Of a DNA stretch of 15,654 bases, positions 1-7,836 are shown piece by piece. The position numbers were made by a program, and so were the translations under genes. The stretch is taken from positions 1-15,654 of the forward strand of contig CAYGMG010000096.1 of NCBI GenBank assembly GCA_964350895.1. Reading direction: 5' to 3'. The notes beneath the pieces are model-generated. The model saw only the letters and a program-made list of their open reading frames with translations, was not told the DNA's origin and searched no databases. How positions within the stretch are numbered: the stretch's first letter is position 1; every line of letters starts with the position of its first letter. The DNA comes from Pseudomarimonas sp964350895 (GTDB taxonomy: Bacteria > Pseudomonadota > Gammaproteobacteria > Xanthomonadales > Xanthomonadaceae).

Positions 1-3000
1 TCGCTGCCGATGTACGTCGACACCCTGTGGCTAGGCGACACCCCCAGTGCGAAGGGTGATTCGGGAAGCCTCGCGGTCACTGCATGCCAGGCTGCGCTGG
101 GTGTCGCTCACAACATAGCCTTCGGGGCTGCACTGGTACCGGGCGTCGGGGCGGCTGCCAACAGGACGGCCTATCTGTCCAATCTCGCCCTGAAGTTCTG
201 CCCGCCGGTATTCGCCGCGCCACCGGACCGCACCATCCGGGTCCCTGCGGGCACCTGCGAGGTGGCCTTTGCCCAACCGCGCATGCAGTACGCCTACGAG
301 AACGCGCTGGGCGTCGCCTACAACTACGAGAGCGACTGGGGCGAGCTGGGCGCCCCCTTCCTGTTCCATCACAACACCGAAGTTGATGTGATGCTGCTCT
401 ACAAGACGCCACAACCGCCGCAGGCCAGCAGCCTTGATCTCGATTTTCTGCTGCGCAGCGGATCGCTGGAGGCCACCGATCGAATCTGGCAGGCCTGCAA
501 CGACGCCGGCACGGTGCGCAACAGCCAGCTGGAGGGCGACAACCGGGTCTTCGAATGCCCCTACGTGCGTGACCGGGAATTGCGGGTGCCGGTGGGGCGC
601 AACAGTTTGCGCTGGCGTGCCAATGTGCGCGTCGGGCCGGTTGACCTGCTTTCCATCCTGATCCCCGGCGCACCGGCCGGCGCCAAATTCGATCCCTATG
701 CGGCCTTGCTGCTCAATGTGGTGCGCGAGTTCTTCACCATCGCATTCGACGACCAGCTGTCCGGCTGGCGCACGGCCAATGAGGTCGACGTGCTGCAGAC
801 TGTCACGGTGCCTGATGAGGTCGCGCCGACCATCACTCCGATGGCATTTGACGATGGCCGAGTACGCGCAGAACTGGTCGGTGGCGAGCTACGGGTGCGC
901 ATTGAGGCCGACGAGGCTGGCGGCGTCTCGCAGCGTCGCTACGAGCCCTTGCTGCGGGCGCTGTACCAGGTCAACGATGCCTGCGATCGCAAGGTCGCTT
1001 TCAGTGCCAGTTACCCCAGCGAGGCCTTGCGCAGCTTCTGGCCAGTGAATCCGGCGGCGGGCGGAAAGGACTTCGAGATCACCTGGACCGCATCGGATCC
1101 CGGCCCGAACCTTGCCGGACAATCCAACCAGACCGTTACCCGGATGCAGGTCGAGGTGGTCGACACGCGCGCCCCGGTCATTGTTCCACCCGACGATATC
1201 GTTGAGGTCGACAGCACCGCGGTCACCCAGCTGGGCCAGCCGCTGGTGTTCGACTTCGTCGACCTGGCACCACAGGTCAGCAATGATGCCGTCCTGCCGC
1301 TGGGCCCGGGCCTGCATGAGGTCACATGGACGGTCACCGATGCCTCAGGGAACAGCGATAGCGCGGTGCAGCTCGTCAACATCAAGGCCAGCAACAGCGC
1401 ACCGGCAGCCATAGCCCAGGCCGGCGCACAACGCGCCGCCGCGGTGTCCTTCGAGCCTACCCGCCTGCGCCTGCGCGGCAGCGATGCCGACGGTGATCCG
1501 CTGCGTTTCCATATCGAGCAGGCGCCTGAGAACGGGTTCTTCGTCGCCCCGCTGTACCCCTACTTCGTCGAGGATCTGCGCATCGAGCAAAGTCTCAGCG
1601 ATGCCGAGCTGCTCTCGATCTGCACCAACGGCGAGGGCAACGATCGCGACTTCGACCTGCCCTTCCCGTCGCAGCCGGAGTACCTCACCGCCACCGATGA
1701 CGGCCGCAGTTTCGTGGTTGATCGCGGGCGCATCGACTGCCGCGCCGGTTCGCCGGTCACCGTGCGCCGGTTGGGCCGGCTGGCGGTATTCGGCGCTGAT
1801 GGCAGCCTGCTCGCGGCGCGTCAGGCGGCGGTGGACAACCTGCGCGACCTGATCGTAGACAGCGCGCGTGACCGGCTGTACTTCACCGAAACCAACAGCG
1901 GACGCACTACCTCGGTTCGCGTCTACGATGGATCGCTGCAACCGCAGGTAACCTTTTCGCTGAGCAATGTGCGCGACCGCGCCACCGGTACCTGCCTCAC
2001 CCTGTACCCGTCGGATGGCTGCACGATTTTCCAAGGCACCAGCGCCATCGTCGACGGCAACGATGTGCTCTACGTGATGCGCGACAACGGCTTCGTTTTC
2101 AGCTTCGACGCCCGCTTGCCCGAAGACTTCGACTGCAGCGTTTCTTGCACGCATACGCCGACCTGGATCGGTAATCTCACCGATGATGGCCTGGGCACCC
2201 CCGGTGACGGACACTCTCTTGGCATAGATTCCCAGGGCCGCCTGTATGCGTCGCGGCGCAGCCGGATCTACCGGTGGCAAGCCTCGGGGGTTGATGCCGA
2301 TAGCGGGCTGGCGTTCCCAGGCCCGCTTGATGGCTGGCTGGGCCGCTGCGATAGCGATCTGGCAGCAGGCGACCAGGCGGTCTGTGACGTCGCCAACCGG
2401 CGCAGCTTGGGCTTTGCCTGCACCGACGCGGTATGCGGTGTGAGCAGCACGTTCAACGCCAGCGAGCAGGCCCAGTGCGACAGCGGCGTGGTGCAGAACC
2501 CGAACCATGGCTGCCGACCCGGCCAGTTTCGCGGCGCGCGCGGCTTCGATCTCGACGCAGGCGGCACCCTCTACATCGCCGACTCCGGCAATCGGCGGAT
2601 TCAGCGCTTCACACCCGAGGGTTTCTTTTCCGGCCAGGCGCGCTCCAGCTGCGACGGCGGTTGCTTCATCCTTGGTGACTTTGGCAGCCCGCAGGACGTG
2701 GCGGCGAACGCGACCCGCTTCCATGTGCTGGATCCGGCGACCAACCTGCTGCATATCTCGCTGACCTCACCCTTCGTCGAGTTTGGCCCGGACTTTGCCG
2801 ATGTCATCTACCAATCCGATAACGGCTTTGCCTGCGCCAACAGCGCCGACTGCATCGACGCTTTCGCCTTCTCGGTCAGTGACGGTGTACGCGACCCTGC
2901 CAGCGGACGACCGCAGCGTTCGGCACCTGCATCGGTGGAAGTGGAGGTGTCGCGCAACTTCCGGCCGCCGGTAGCCACCCCGGCGCTGGCGGCGGCCGGC

Positions 3001-5064
3001 GTGGAAGATCAAGCGCTCACGATCCTTCTCGACGGCAGCGATCCCGACCCCCTCGACGCACTGAACTTCAGTCTGACCGAGGCGCCCGCGCAGGGTTTTT
3101 TTAATTTTATGGGGAATAAGGAGATCTACACGCCAACCCCGGACTTCTGGGGAGAGGACAGCTTTCGCTTCCGCGCCTCGGATGGAAGCGCCCTGTCGGC
3201 GCCGGAGACGGTCACCGTGACCCTCTTGGAGGTCAATGACCCTCCTGTGCTCCTGCCGCCTGCCGAACTGGCCGATGCCGGCGTCGGTTTCCGTTATGCG
3301 CTGGACTGGGAGTTTGTTGATGTCGACCCGGACGAGTTGCTGACGGTGAGCATCAACTGGGGCGACGGCAGCGTCGAGAGCGAAGGGCGCATCGGCGCCG
3401 ACGGCGCGCCGAGCGGCCCTTTGCTGTTCCACGCTGGCGACGGCGCCGGCCTGGTCAGTGCCAGCCACGTCTACACCACTGCCGGCACGCGAACCCTGCA
3501 GGTCTGCCTGACCGATCGCATGCAAGCCAACGGTGAGAACAAGCTGCCGACGCCGGGGCTGTCGCTGACCGCCTGCAGTAGCCGTAGCATCGAGGTCAGG
3601 GCCGGGCTGGATGTCGAAATAAGCGGCGCCGCGTCGCCAGCCAGCGTGCGCCCTGGGCAGTTCTTCAACTACCAGATCGAGTTGCGCAACCGCCCGCCCG
3701 ATGCCGGTCCCGGAAGCAATGCCAGCGGCGTGATGCTGGCACTCGAACTGCCGCTGGGGCTCGACCTTCCGGCCACCGGGGTGCCTGCGGGCTGCATCCG
3801 GCAGCAGCGCGACGTGCAGTGCGATGTCGGCACACTGGCAATCGGGCAGCAGGCAAGCCTGGGTTTCTCATTGCGTGTGGCAAGCGATACGCCAACCGGC
3901 AGCCTGCTCAGCGGCAGCGCACGGATGTCGCTCGAGCAGTCCGACATCAGTCCCGACAACCGGCTGCTGATCAGCACGCCGGTCACCAGTCCCGCCGATT
4001 TCCAGGTTGGGATCGATGATCTGGCCCTCGCGGATGCTGGCGATGCGACGCCGGGCGATGGGGCCTGCGCCAGCAGCAGCGGAGCCTGCACCCTGCGCGC
4101 TGCCGTCGAGGAGGCGCAGGCGCAGGGAGGGCCCAAGGCAATCGCCCTGCCGCACGGCCACTACCTGCTTGAGGACACGCTGGCGATCAGCGGGGATCTG
4201 ACCCTGCTCGGCAGCGGGCCACATAACACACAGATACAGCGGATATCCGCAGGGCGGACACTGCTCGTGGAGAACTCGGCGCGTTTGCGACTTGAGGGCG
4301 CGACGGTCAGCGGCGGCGGGATCCTCTCGAATGGTGAACTGATCCTGCGCCGGGTGCGGATGACCGGAAATCTGGTCAACAATTTCTTCGGTGCTGCGCT
4401 GCTGTCCAGCGGCCGGATCGACATCCGCGATTCGACCTTTGACGGCAATCGCAGCCTGGTCACCAGCGGCGCCGGCCAGGAGGGCGGCGCGATCTTCGCG
4501 ATCAATGGAGAGGGCGTTCTGGAGAACGTGACCTTCAGCGGGAACATCGGTGGCGCGCTGGGCCTTGCGGGCAGCGGGAGCTACGCGTTGCGCCACCTGA
4601 CCATCACCGGAAATCAAGGCGGTAGCGGTTGGGAGGCGCCGGCAGGCTCCCTCAACGTGTACGACGGCGTGAGCGCCACGCTGGCCAATTCAGTGGTGGC
4701 CGGCAACCAGTCGGTGGGCGGGCCGCGCAATTGCTATGTTTCGGGCTCCGCCAGCCTGGTGTCCGAAGGCAACAACGCATTTGGCGACCTTAGCGGCTGC
4801 GGCGTGCAGTCTGCGCTCACCGATCGATCCATCGAGGATGCCGGGATGCCACCCATCAGCGATGGTCGAATCGGCCTGCCGGTGCGCGTGCCGCGCGGCG
4901 ACAGTGCCCTAGTCGACGCGTTCGACGATGCCAGCTGCCTCGACGCCGATGCACTTGGCGTCTCCCGGCCGCGGGACGGCGATGGCGACGGCGTGGCGCG
5001 TTGCGACATCGGCGCGGTGGAAGTGCAGGCTGAGCGGATCTTCGCCTCGGGGTTCGAGGGATAG
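1..5064 (+). CDS. Giant multi-domain secreted/surface protein with Ig-like, NHL and beta-helix domains and a GFE tail (5' partial)
   Basis: The frame is open from base 1, and the first Met (nt 10) is not followed by a signal peptide, so the true start lies upstream of the window. Residues below count from that Met. Residues 1-270 are unrecognised. An HYR-like domain spans about 380-460. An Ig/cadherin-like strand opens at 492-500 (DADGDPLRF). A beta-propeller-like region follows at about 520-925, including the NHL repeat GGTLYIADSGNRRIQRF near 851-867. The Ig-like fold appears to close at 932-959. Next come a second Ig/cadherin-like domain (983-1078), a PKD-like segment (WGDGS near 1117, HVYTTAG near 1153), a DUF11-like domain (1197-1327) and a CSLREA-type motif (CTLRAAVEEA). 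A right-handed beta-helix-like region covers about 1375-1590. The end resembles a choice-of-anchor Q domain (RPRDGDGDG...CDIGAVE), followed by ERIFASGFEG. Such proteins are exported, often adhesive or matrix-like. No enzymatic motif was seen, and the role is unknown. Confidence 0.85.
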   Translation, partial: SLPMYVDTLWLGDTPSAKGDSGSLAVTACQAALGVAHNIAFGAALVPGVGAAANRTAYLSNLALKFCPPVFAAPPDRTIRVPAGTCEVAFAQPRMQYAYENALGVAYNYESDWGELGAPFLFHHNTEVDVMLLYKTPQPPQASSLDLDFLLRSGSLEATDRIWQACNDAGTVRNSQLEGDNRVFECPYVRDRELRVPVGRNSLRWRANVRVGPVDLLSILIPGAPAGAKFDPYAALLLNVVREFFTIAFDDQLSGWRTANEVDVLQTVTVPDEVAPTITPMAFDDGRVRAELVGGELRVRIEADEAGGVSQRRYEPLLRALYQVNDACDRKVAFSASYPSEALRSFWPVNPAAGGKDFEITWTASDPGPNLAGQSNQTVTRMQVEVVDTRAPVIVPPDDIVEVDSTAVTQLGQPLVFDFVDLAPQVSNDAVLPLGPGLHEVTWTVTDASGNSDSAVQLVNIKASNSAPAAIAQAGAQRAAAVSFEPTRLRLRGSDADGDPLRFHIEQAPENGFFVAPLYPYFVEDLRIEQSLSDAELLSICTNGEGNDRDFDLPFPSQPEYLTATDDGRSFVVDRGRIDCRAGSPVTVRRLGRLAVFGADGSLLAARQAAVDNLRDLIVDSARDRLYFTETNSGRTTSVRVYDGSLQPQVTFSLSNVRDRATGTCLTLYPSDGCTIFQGTSAIVDGNDVLYVMRDNGFVFSFDARLPEDFDCSVSCTHTPTWIGNLTDDGLGTPGDGHSLGIDSQGRLYASRRSRIYRWQASGVDADSGLAFPGPLDGWLGRCDSDLAAGDQAVCDVANRRSLGFACTDAVCGVSSTFNASEQAQCDSGVVQNPNHGCRPGQFRGARGFDLDAGGTLYIADSGNRRIQRFTPEGFFSGQARSSCDGGCFILGDFGSPQDVAANATRFHVLDPATNLLHISLTSPFVEFGPDFADVIYQSDNGFACANSADCIDAFAFSVSDGVRDPASGRPQRSAPASVEVEVSRNFRPPVATPALAAAGVEDQALTILLDGSDPDPLDALNFSLTEAPAQGFFNFMGNKEIYTPTPDFWGEDSFRFRASDGSALSAPETVTVTLLEVNDPPVLLPPAELADAGVGFRYALDWEFVDVDPDELLTVSINWGDGSVESEGRIGADGAPSGPLLFHAGDGAGLVSASHVYTTAGTRTLQVCLTDRMQANGENKLPTPGLSLTACSSRSIEVRAGLDVEISGAASPASVRPGQFFNYQIELRNRPPDAGPGSNASGVMLALELPLGLDLPATGVPAGCIRQQRDVQCDVGTLAIGQQASLGFSLRVASDTPTGSLLSGSARMSLEQSDISPDNRLLISTPVTSPADFQVGIDDLALADAGDATPGDGACASSSGACTLRAAVEEAQAQGGPKAIALPHGHYLLEDTLAISGDLTLLGSGPHNTQIQRISAGRTLLVENSARLRLEGATVSGGGILSNGELILRRVRMTGNLVNNFFGAALLSSGRIDIRDSTFDGNRSLVTSGAGQEGGAIFAINGEGVLENVTFSGNIGGALGLAGSGSYALRHLTITGNQGGSGWEAPAGSLNVYDGVSATLANSVVAGNQSVGGPRNCYVSGSASLVSEGNNAFGDLSGCGVQSALTDRSIEDAGMPPISDGRIGLPVRVPRGDSALVDAFDDASCLDADALGVSRPRDGDGDGVARCDIGAVEVQAERIFASGFEG

Positions 5065-5065
5065 C

Positions 5066-5084
5066 GGTGGCGCTTCAGCGCACC
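5066..5084. terminator. Possible shared hairpin between convergent gene ends
   Basis: A short imperfect inverted repeat has stem GGT/ACC plus GCGC/GCGC, one bulged G (5069) and a TTCA loop. It lies between the stop of the giant protein gene (5062-5064) and the last codons of dctM, whose stop is 5075-5077. Being symmetric, it could work for both converging genes. No T-run follows on either strand, so it is not a classical Rho-independent terminator and may only be a transcript-end stabiliser. Confidence 0.3.
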
Positions 5085-6352
5085 AAGACCAGGGACAGCC
5101 ACGGCCACCAGGTGATCAGCAGCACGCAGCCGAGCAGCACCAGGAAGAAACGCCAGCTGGCCGCGACCAGCTCGGTGACGGGCGCGTTGAAGCGGTAGCT
5201 GGCGATGAACAGGTTCATGCCGACCGGCGGGGTGAAGTAGCCGAGCTGTAGATTGGCCAGGAGGATGATTCCCAGGTGCACGGGGTCGATGCCGAAGCCT
5301 TGGGCCACCGGCAGCAGCAGTGGGACCAGGATCACCACCGCGGAGAAGATATCCAACAGCATGCCGACGCCGAGCAGGAAAACATTGAGCAGGAGCAGGA
5401 ACACCCAGGGCGAGTCGACATGGGCCTGGACCCACTCGAACAGTCGCATCGGCACTTCCTGGTCGACCAGCCAGTTGGACAGCGCCAGCGCCATGCCGAG
5501 AATGATCAGGATGGCGCCGATCAGCCTGGCCGCGTCGGCGCAGGCCGGCAGCAGGCCGCGCAGCGGTATCTCGCGACGGATGAGCACGGTCACTACCAGC
5601 ACGTACAGCGCGGTGACCGCGGCGGCTTCCGAGGCGGCCAGCAGTCCGCCATAGATGCCGCCGAGCACCAGAACCGGCAAGGGCAGTTCCCAGCGCGCAT
5701 CAGCCAGCGCCGCAAACGCTTCCCGGCGATCAAACGCCGGCCCTGGTGGCAGTCCCCTGCCCGCCTGCACTGCCATCATGCACATCGCGAGGACCATCAG
5801 CAGGCCCGGTGCGATGCCGGCCAGGAACAGGTCCTCGATGCTGGTGGGCGGCGTGGTGCCCATCTGGCCAGCCACAAAGCCGTAGAGGATCAGCGGCAAG
5901 GAGGGCGCGAAGAGCAGACCAAGACTGCCGGCCGAGGTCAGCAGGCCGAGCACGAAGCGGCGCTCATAGCCCGCTTCGATCAGCGCCGGGAACAGCAGCG
6001 CACCGAGCGCGACGATGGTGACCCCGGATGCGCCGGTGAAGGCGGTGAACAGCGCGCAGCAGACGACCGCGACAATCGCCAGACCGCCGGGAAGCCAGCC
6101 CAGCCAGGCCTGCGAAAGCCGCACCAGCCGATGTGGTGCACCGCTGGCGCCGAGCAGACAGCCGGCCAGTGCGAACAACGGAATCGCTTCCAGCCCTGGC
6201 ATCTGGCCCAGGCGCTGGAACTCCACGGCGACCACGGTGAGGTCGTAGCCGACCTGATGAAACCCGAGCAGCGCCGCGCCGCCGATCAGCACGAACAAGG
6301 GCGCGCCGAGCAGGCCGGCAAGCAGAAGCAGGAACCAGCCGAGGCCGATCAC
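5075..6352 (-). CDS. dctM: TRAP transporter large permease subunit (DctM family)
   Basis: Large inner-membrane subunit of a tripartite ATP-independent periplasmic transporter. It is the ion-coupled channel that carries solute handed over by the DctP-type binding protein. The 425-residue product matches the usual DctM length and is almost entirely hydrophobic segments, roughly 11-12 helices. Family signatures include FTGASGVTIVALGAL, TSAGSLGLLFAPS, ASEAAAVTALY and the C-terminal LLANLQLGYFTPPVGMNLF. The start is taken as GTG at 6350-6352, which overlaps the dctQ stop as GTGA and gives the typical hydrophobic N-terminus VIGLGWFLLLLAG. The frame stays open to an ATG at 6454, but that would add 34 polar residues lying over dctQ. 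Last gene of the folD-tatT-dctPQM operon. The substrate cannot be deduced from this subunit. Confidence 0.93.
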   Translation of the reverse strand: MIGLGWFLLLLAGLLGAPLFVLIGGAALLGFHQVGYDLTVVAVEFQRLGQMPGLEAIPLFALAGCLLGASGAPHRLVRLSQAWLGWLPGGLAIVAVVCCALFTAFTGASGVTIVALGALLFPALIEAGYERRFVLGLLTSAGSLGLLFAPSLPLILYGFVAGQMGTTPPTSIEDLFLAGIAPGLLMVLAMCMMAVQAGRGLPPGPAFDRREAFAALADARWELPLPVLVLGGIYGGLLAASEAAAVTALYVLVVTVLIRREIPLRGLLPACADAARLIGAILIILGMALALSNWLVDQEVPMRLFEWVQAHVDSPWVFLLLLNVFLLGVGMLLDIFSAVVILVPLLLPVAQGFGIDPVHLGIILLANLQLGYFTPPVGMNLFIASYRFNAPVTELVAASWRFFLVLLGCVLLITWWPWLSLVLVR

Positions 6353-6840
6353 GGCGGCTCGGCGGTGGGCGGCGGCGGGCCGCTGATCACCTGCAGCGAA
6401 AAGCGCAGTGCCATCAGCGCGAATCCTGCCGGAATGACCGCGCTCAGGCACCATGCCGGGATCCCGGCGAAGGCGACATCGCCCATCTCGTGCTCAAGCA
6501 AGAGCAGCTGCCAGCCAAACCAGGCGAACACCGCGCAGAAGATGCTGGCAACAAGTGAAGCGATACGTTCAGTTGTCGCATGCCAGGCCTCAGGCAGCCA
6601 TTTCGCGGCAAGATCAATGCGCACATGGCGGCCTTGGCGGGTCGCGGCGAGCGCGCCAAGCAGGGCGATCCACAGCACCAGGGCACGGCCTGCGGACTCG
6701 GCGCCGATCCAGCCATCATGGAACAGCGTCCTGCGCAGGATCTGCGCGCTACTCAGCAATACCAGGGAAAGCAGCAGGGCGCCCAGCAGGACGTCCTCGG
6801 CCCTGTGTAATCCGCGTCTGAGGGAATCCAGCCGCGACAC
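6349..6840 (-). CDS. dctQ: TRAP transporter small permease subunit (DctQ family)
   Basis: Small four-helix inner-membrane subunit that pairs with DctM. The product is 163 residues, a normal size for the family, with predicted membrane segments near 16-35, 50-67, 94-114 and 128-150. The loop after helix 2 carries the family-type sequence GALAATRQGRHVRID. The tail is proline-rich (SGPPPPTAEPP). The start is GTG at 6838-6840, only 3 nt after the dctP stop. There is no clear Shine-Dalgarno, so translation probably depends on coupling to dctP. The 3' end overlaps dctM by 4 nt (GTGA). Identification rests on length, topology, the conserved loop and its position between dctP and dctM. Confidence 0.9.
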   Translation of the reverse strand: MSRLDSLRRGLHRAEDVLLGALLLSLVLLSSAQILRRTLFHDGWIGAESAGRALVLWIALLGALAATRQGRHVRIDLAAKWLPEAWHATTERIASLVASIFCAVFAWFGWQLLLLEHEMGDVAFAGIPAWCLSAVIPAGFALMALRFSLQVISGPPPPTAEPP

Positions 6841-6843
6841 CGG

Positions 6844-7836
6844 TCAGCGGCGGGTCGCGGCGATCACACGACGCAGCTCGGCCAGCAGATCGCCATCCAG
6901 CTTGCCCTCACTGACCAGCTGCTCGCCCACCTGCTCGCCGATCTGCCGCCAGCGCAGGACCTCCTGCTCGCTGACCGCCACCTTCTCCACACCCAGCTCA
7001 ACCAGGGCTTCGAGCGCCTGTGCATCGGCCTCGCGATTGTTCTGGTCAATGCGCTCTCCGCCACGCCGGAAAGCGGCCAGCAGCACCTGCTGATCTTCCG
7101 CAGAGAGCTTGCCGAAGGCGCGCTCGTCGACCACCACGAAGCCCGCGACATAGGTCAAGGGCAGGTCGAGGATCTGCTTCAGCCCACCGTGCCACTGCAG
7201 GGCGATGGCGCCTGCCGGCGTATTGCCGACGGTGTCGATCAGGCCGCTTTGCAGTGCGGTGAAGACATCGGCCAACGGCAGGGGGACCGGGCTGATCCCA
7301 CCTGCCCTGAACGTGCGCTCGGCGATCAGGTCGCCCTGCGGCACCCAGACCTTGCTGGCCTGCAGGGCCTCGCGGCTGGCGATGTCGCGGTTGCTCATCA
7401 GGTAGGCAAAGCCCACGCCGCTGATCGAAATCATGCGGTAGCCCTTGGCCTGCAACTCCGCAGCCAGCTTGTCGTCCAGCGCCTGGCGCGCGGCGCTTAC
7501 CTGGTCAAGGTCGCTGAACAGGAAGGGCAGTCCGTAGATCGGCGCATTGGGCGCTATCGAGGCCAGCTCGGTGGCGGTCAGGGCGCCGCCCTGCAGCTGG
7601 CCGAGGCGGATCTTCTTGATCACCGTGCTGTCATTGCCCATCACCCCGCCGGGGTAAAACTTGATCTTGACCCGGCCGCTGCTGGCGCTTTCGACTTCCT
7701 GGGCCGCCTCGCGCATCGCGCTCATCCAGGCCGAACCTTCCGGCGCCAGGGTGGCGATCTTCAGGGTCTGAGCCTGGGCAGGCAGCGCGCCGAGCCAGAG
7801 AACGAAGACTACGAGGAGTCGATCAGAAAAACGCAT
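6844..7836 (-). CDS. dctP: TRAP transporter periplasmic substrate-binding protein, DctP family, lacking the canonical binding arginine
   Basis: Periplasmic solute receptor that feeds the DctQM permease. The 330-residue product has a Sec signal peptide with likely cleavage after AQA (about residue 22). Family landmarks are TLKIATLAPEGSAW at the mature N-terminus, LPFLFSDLDQ near 103-112 and the ADVFTALQSGLID segment. In most DctP proteins the motif (K/L)IRVP supplies an arginine that salt-bridges a carboxylate ligand. Here the equivalent reads KVWVPQGD, with Trp164 in that place, so a typical C4-dicarboxylate or sialate ligand is doubtful. Start is ATG at 7834-7836, preceded by AAGGAA (7844-7849) inside the end of tatT, which it overlaps by 14 nt. 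Presence of a TatT gene just upstream suggests the TatP type of TRAP receptor described for Treponema pallidum Tp0957. Ligand unknown. Confidence 0.92.
   Translation of the reverse strand: MRFSDRLLVVFVLWLGALPAQAQTLKIATLAPEGSAWMSAMREAAQEVESASSGRVKIKFYPGGVMGNDSTVIKKIRLGQLQGGALTATELASIAPNAPIYGLPFLFSDLDQVSAARQALDDKLAAELQAKGYRMISISGVGFAYLMSNRDIASREALQASKVWVPQGDLIAERTFRAGGISPVPLPLADVFTALQSGLIDTVGNTPAGAIALQWHGGLKQILDLPLTYVAGFVVVDERAFGKLSAEDQQVLLAAFRRGGERIDQNNREADAQALEALVELGVEKVAVSEQEVLRWRQIGEQVGEQLVSEGKLDGDLLAELRRVIAATRR

Noticed and set aside
1345..2754. Open frame of about 469 codons on the minus strand inside the giant gene
   Set aside because: It lies wholly antisense to the propeller region, which shows clear NHL-type coding signatures on the plus strand.
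3091..3120. AT-rich patch as an insertion-sequence scar or frameshift
   Set aside because: The frame continues, no target duplication or inverted repeats flank it, and the encoded residues fit the Ig-like repeat consensus without extra length.
5276..7093. Long open frame of about 605 codons on the plus strand opposite dctM, dctQ and dctP
   Set aside because: It is antisense to three well-supported genes. Its composition is Gln/Arg/His-rich, as expected from the complement of GC-rich hydrophobic codons, and it resembles no family.
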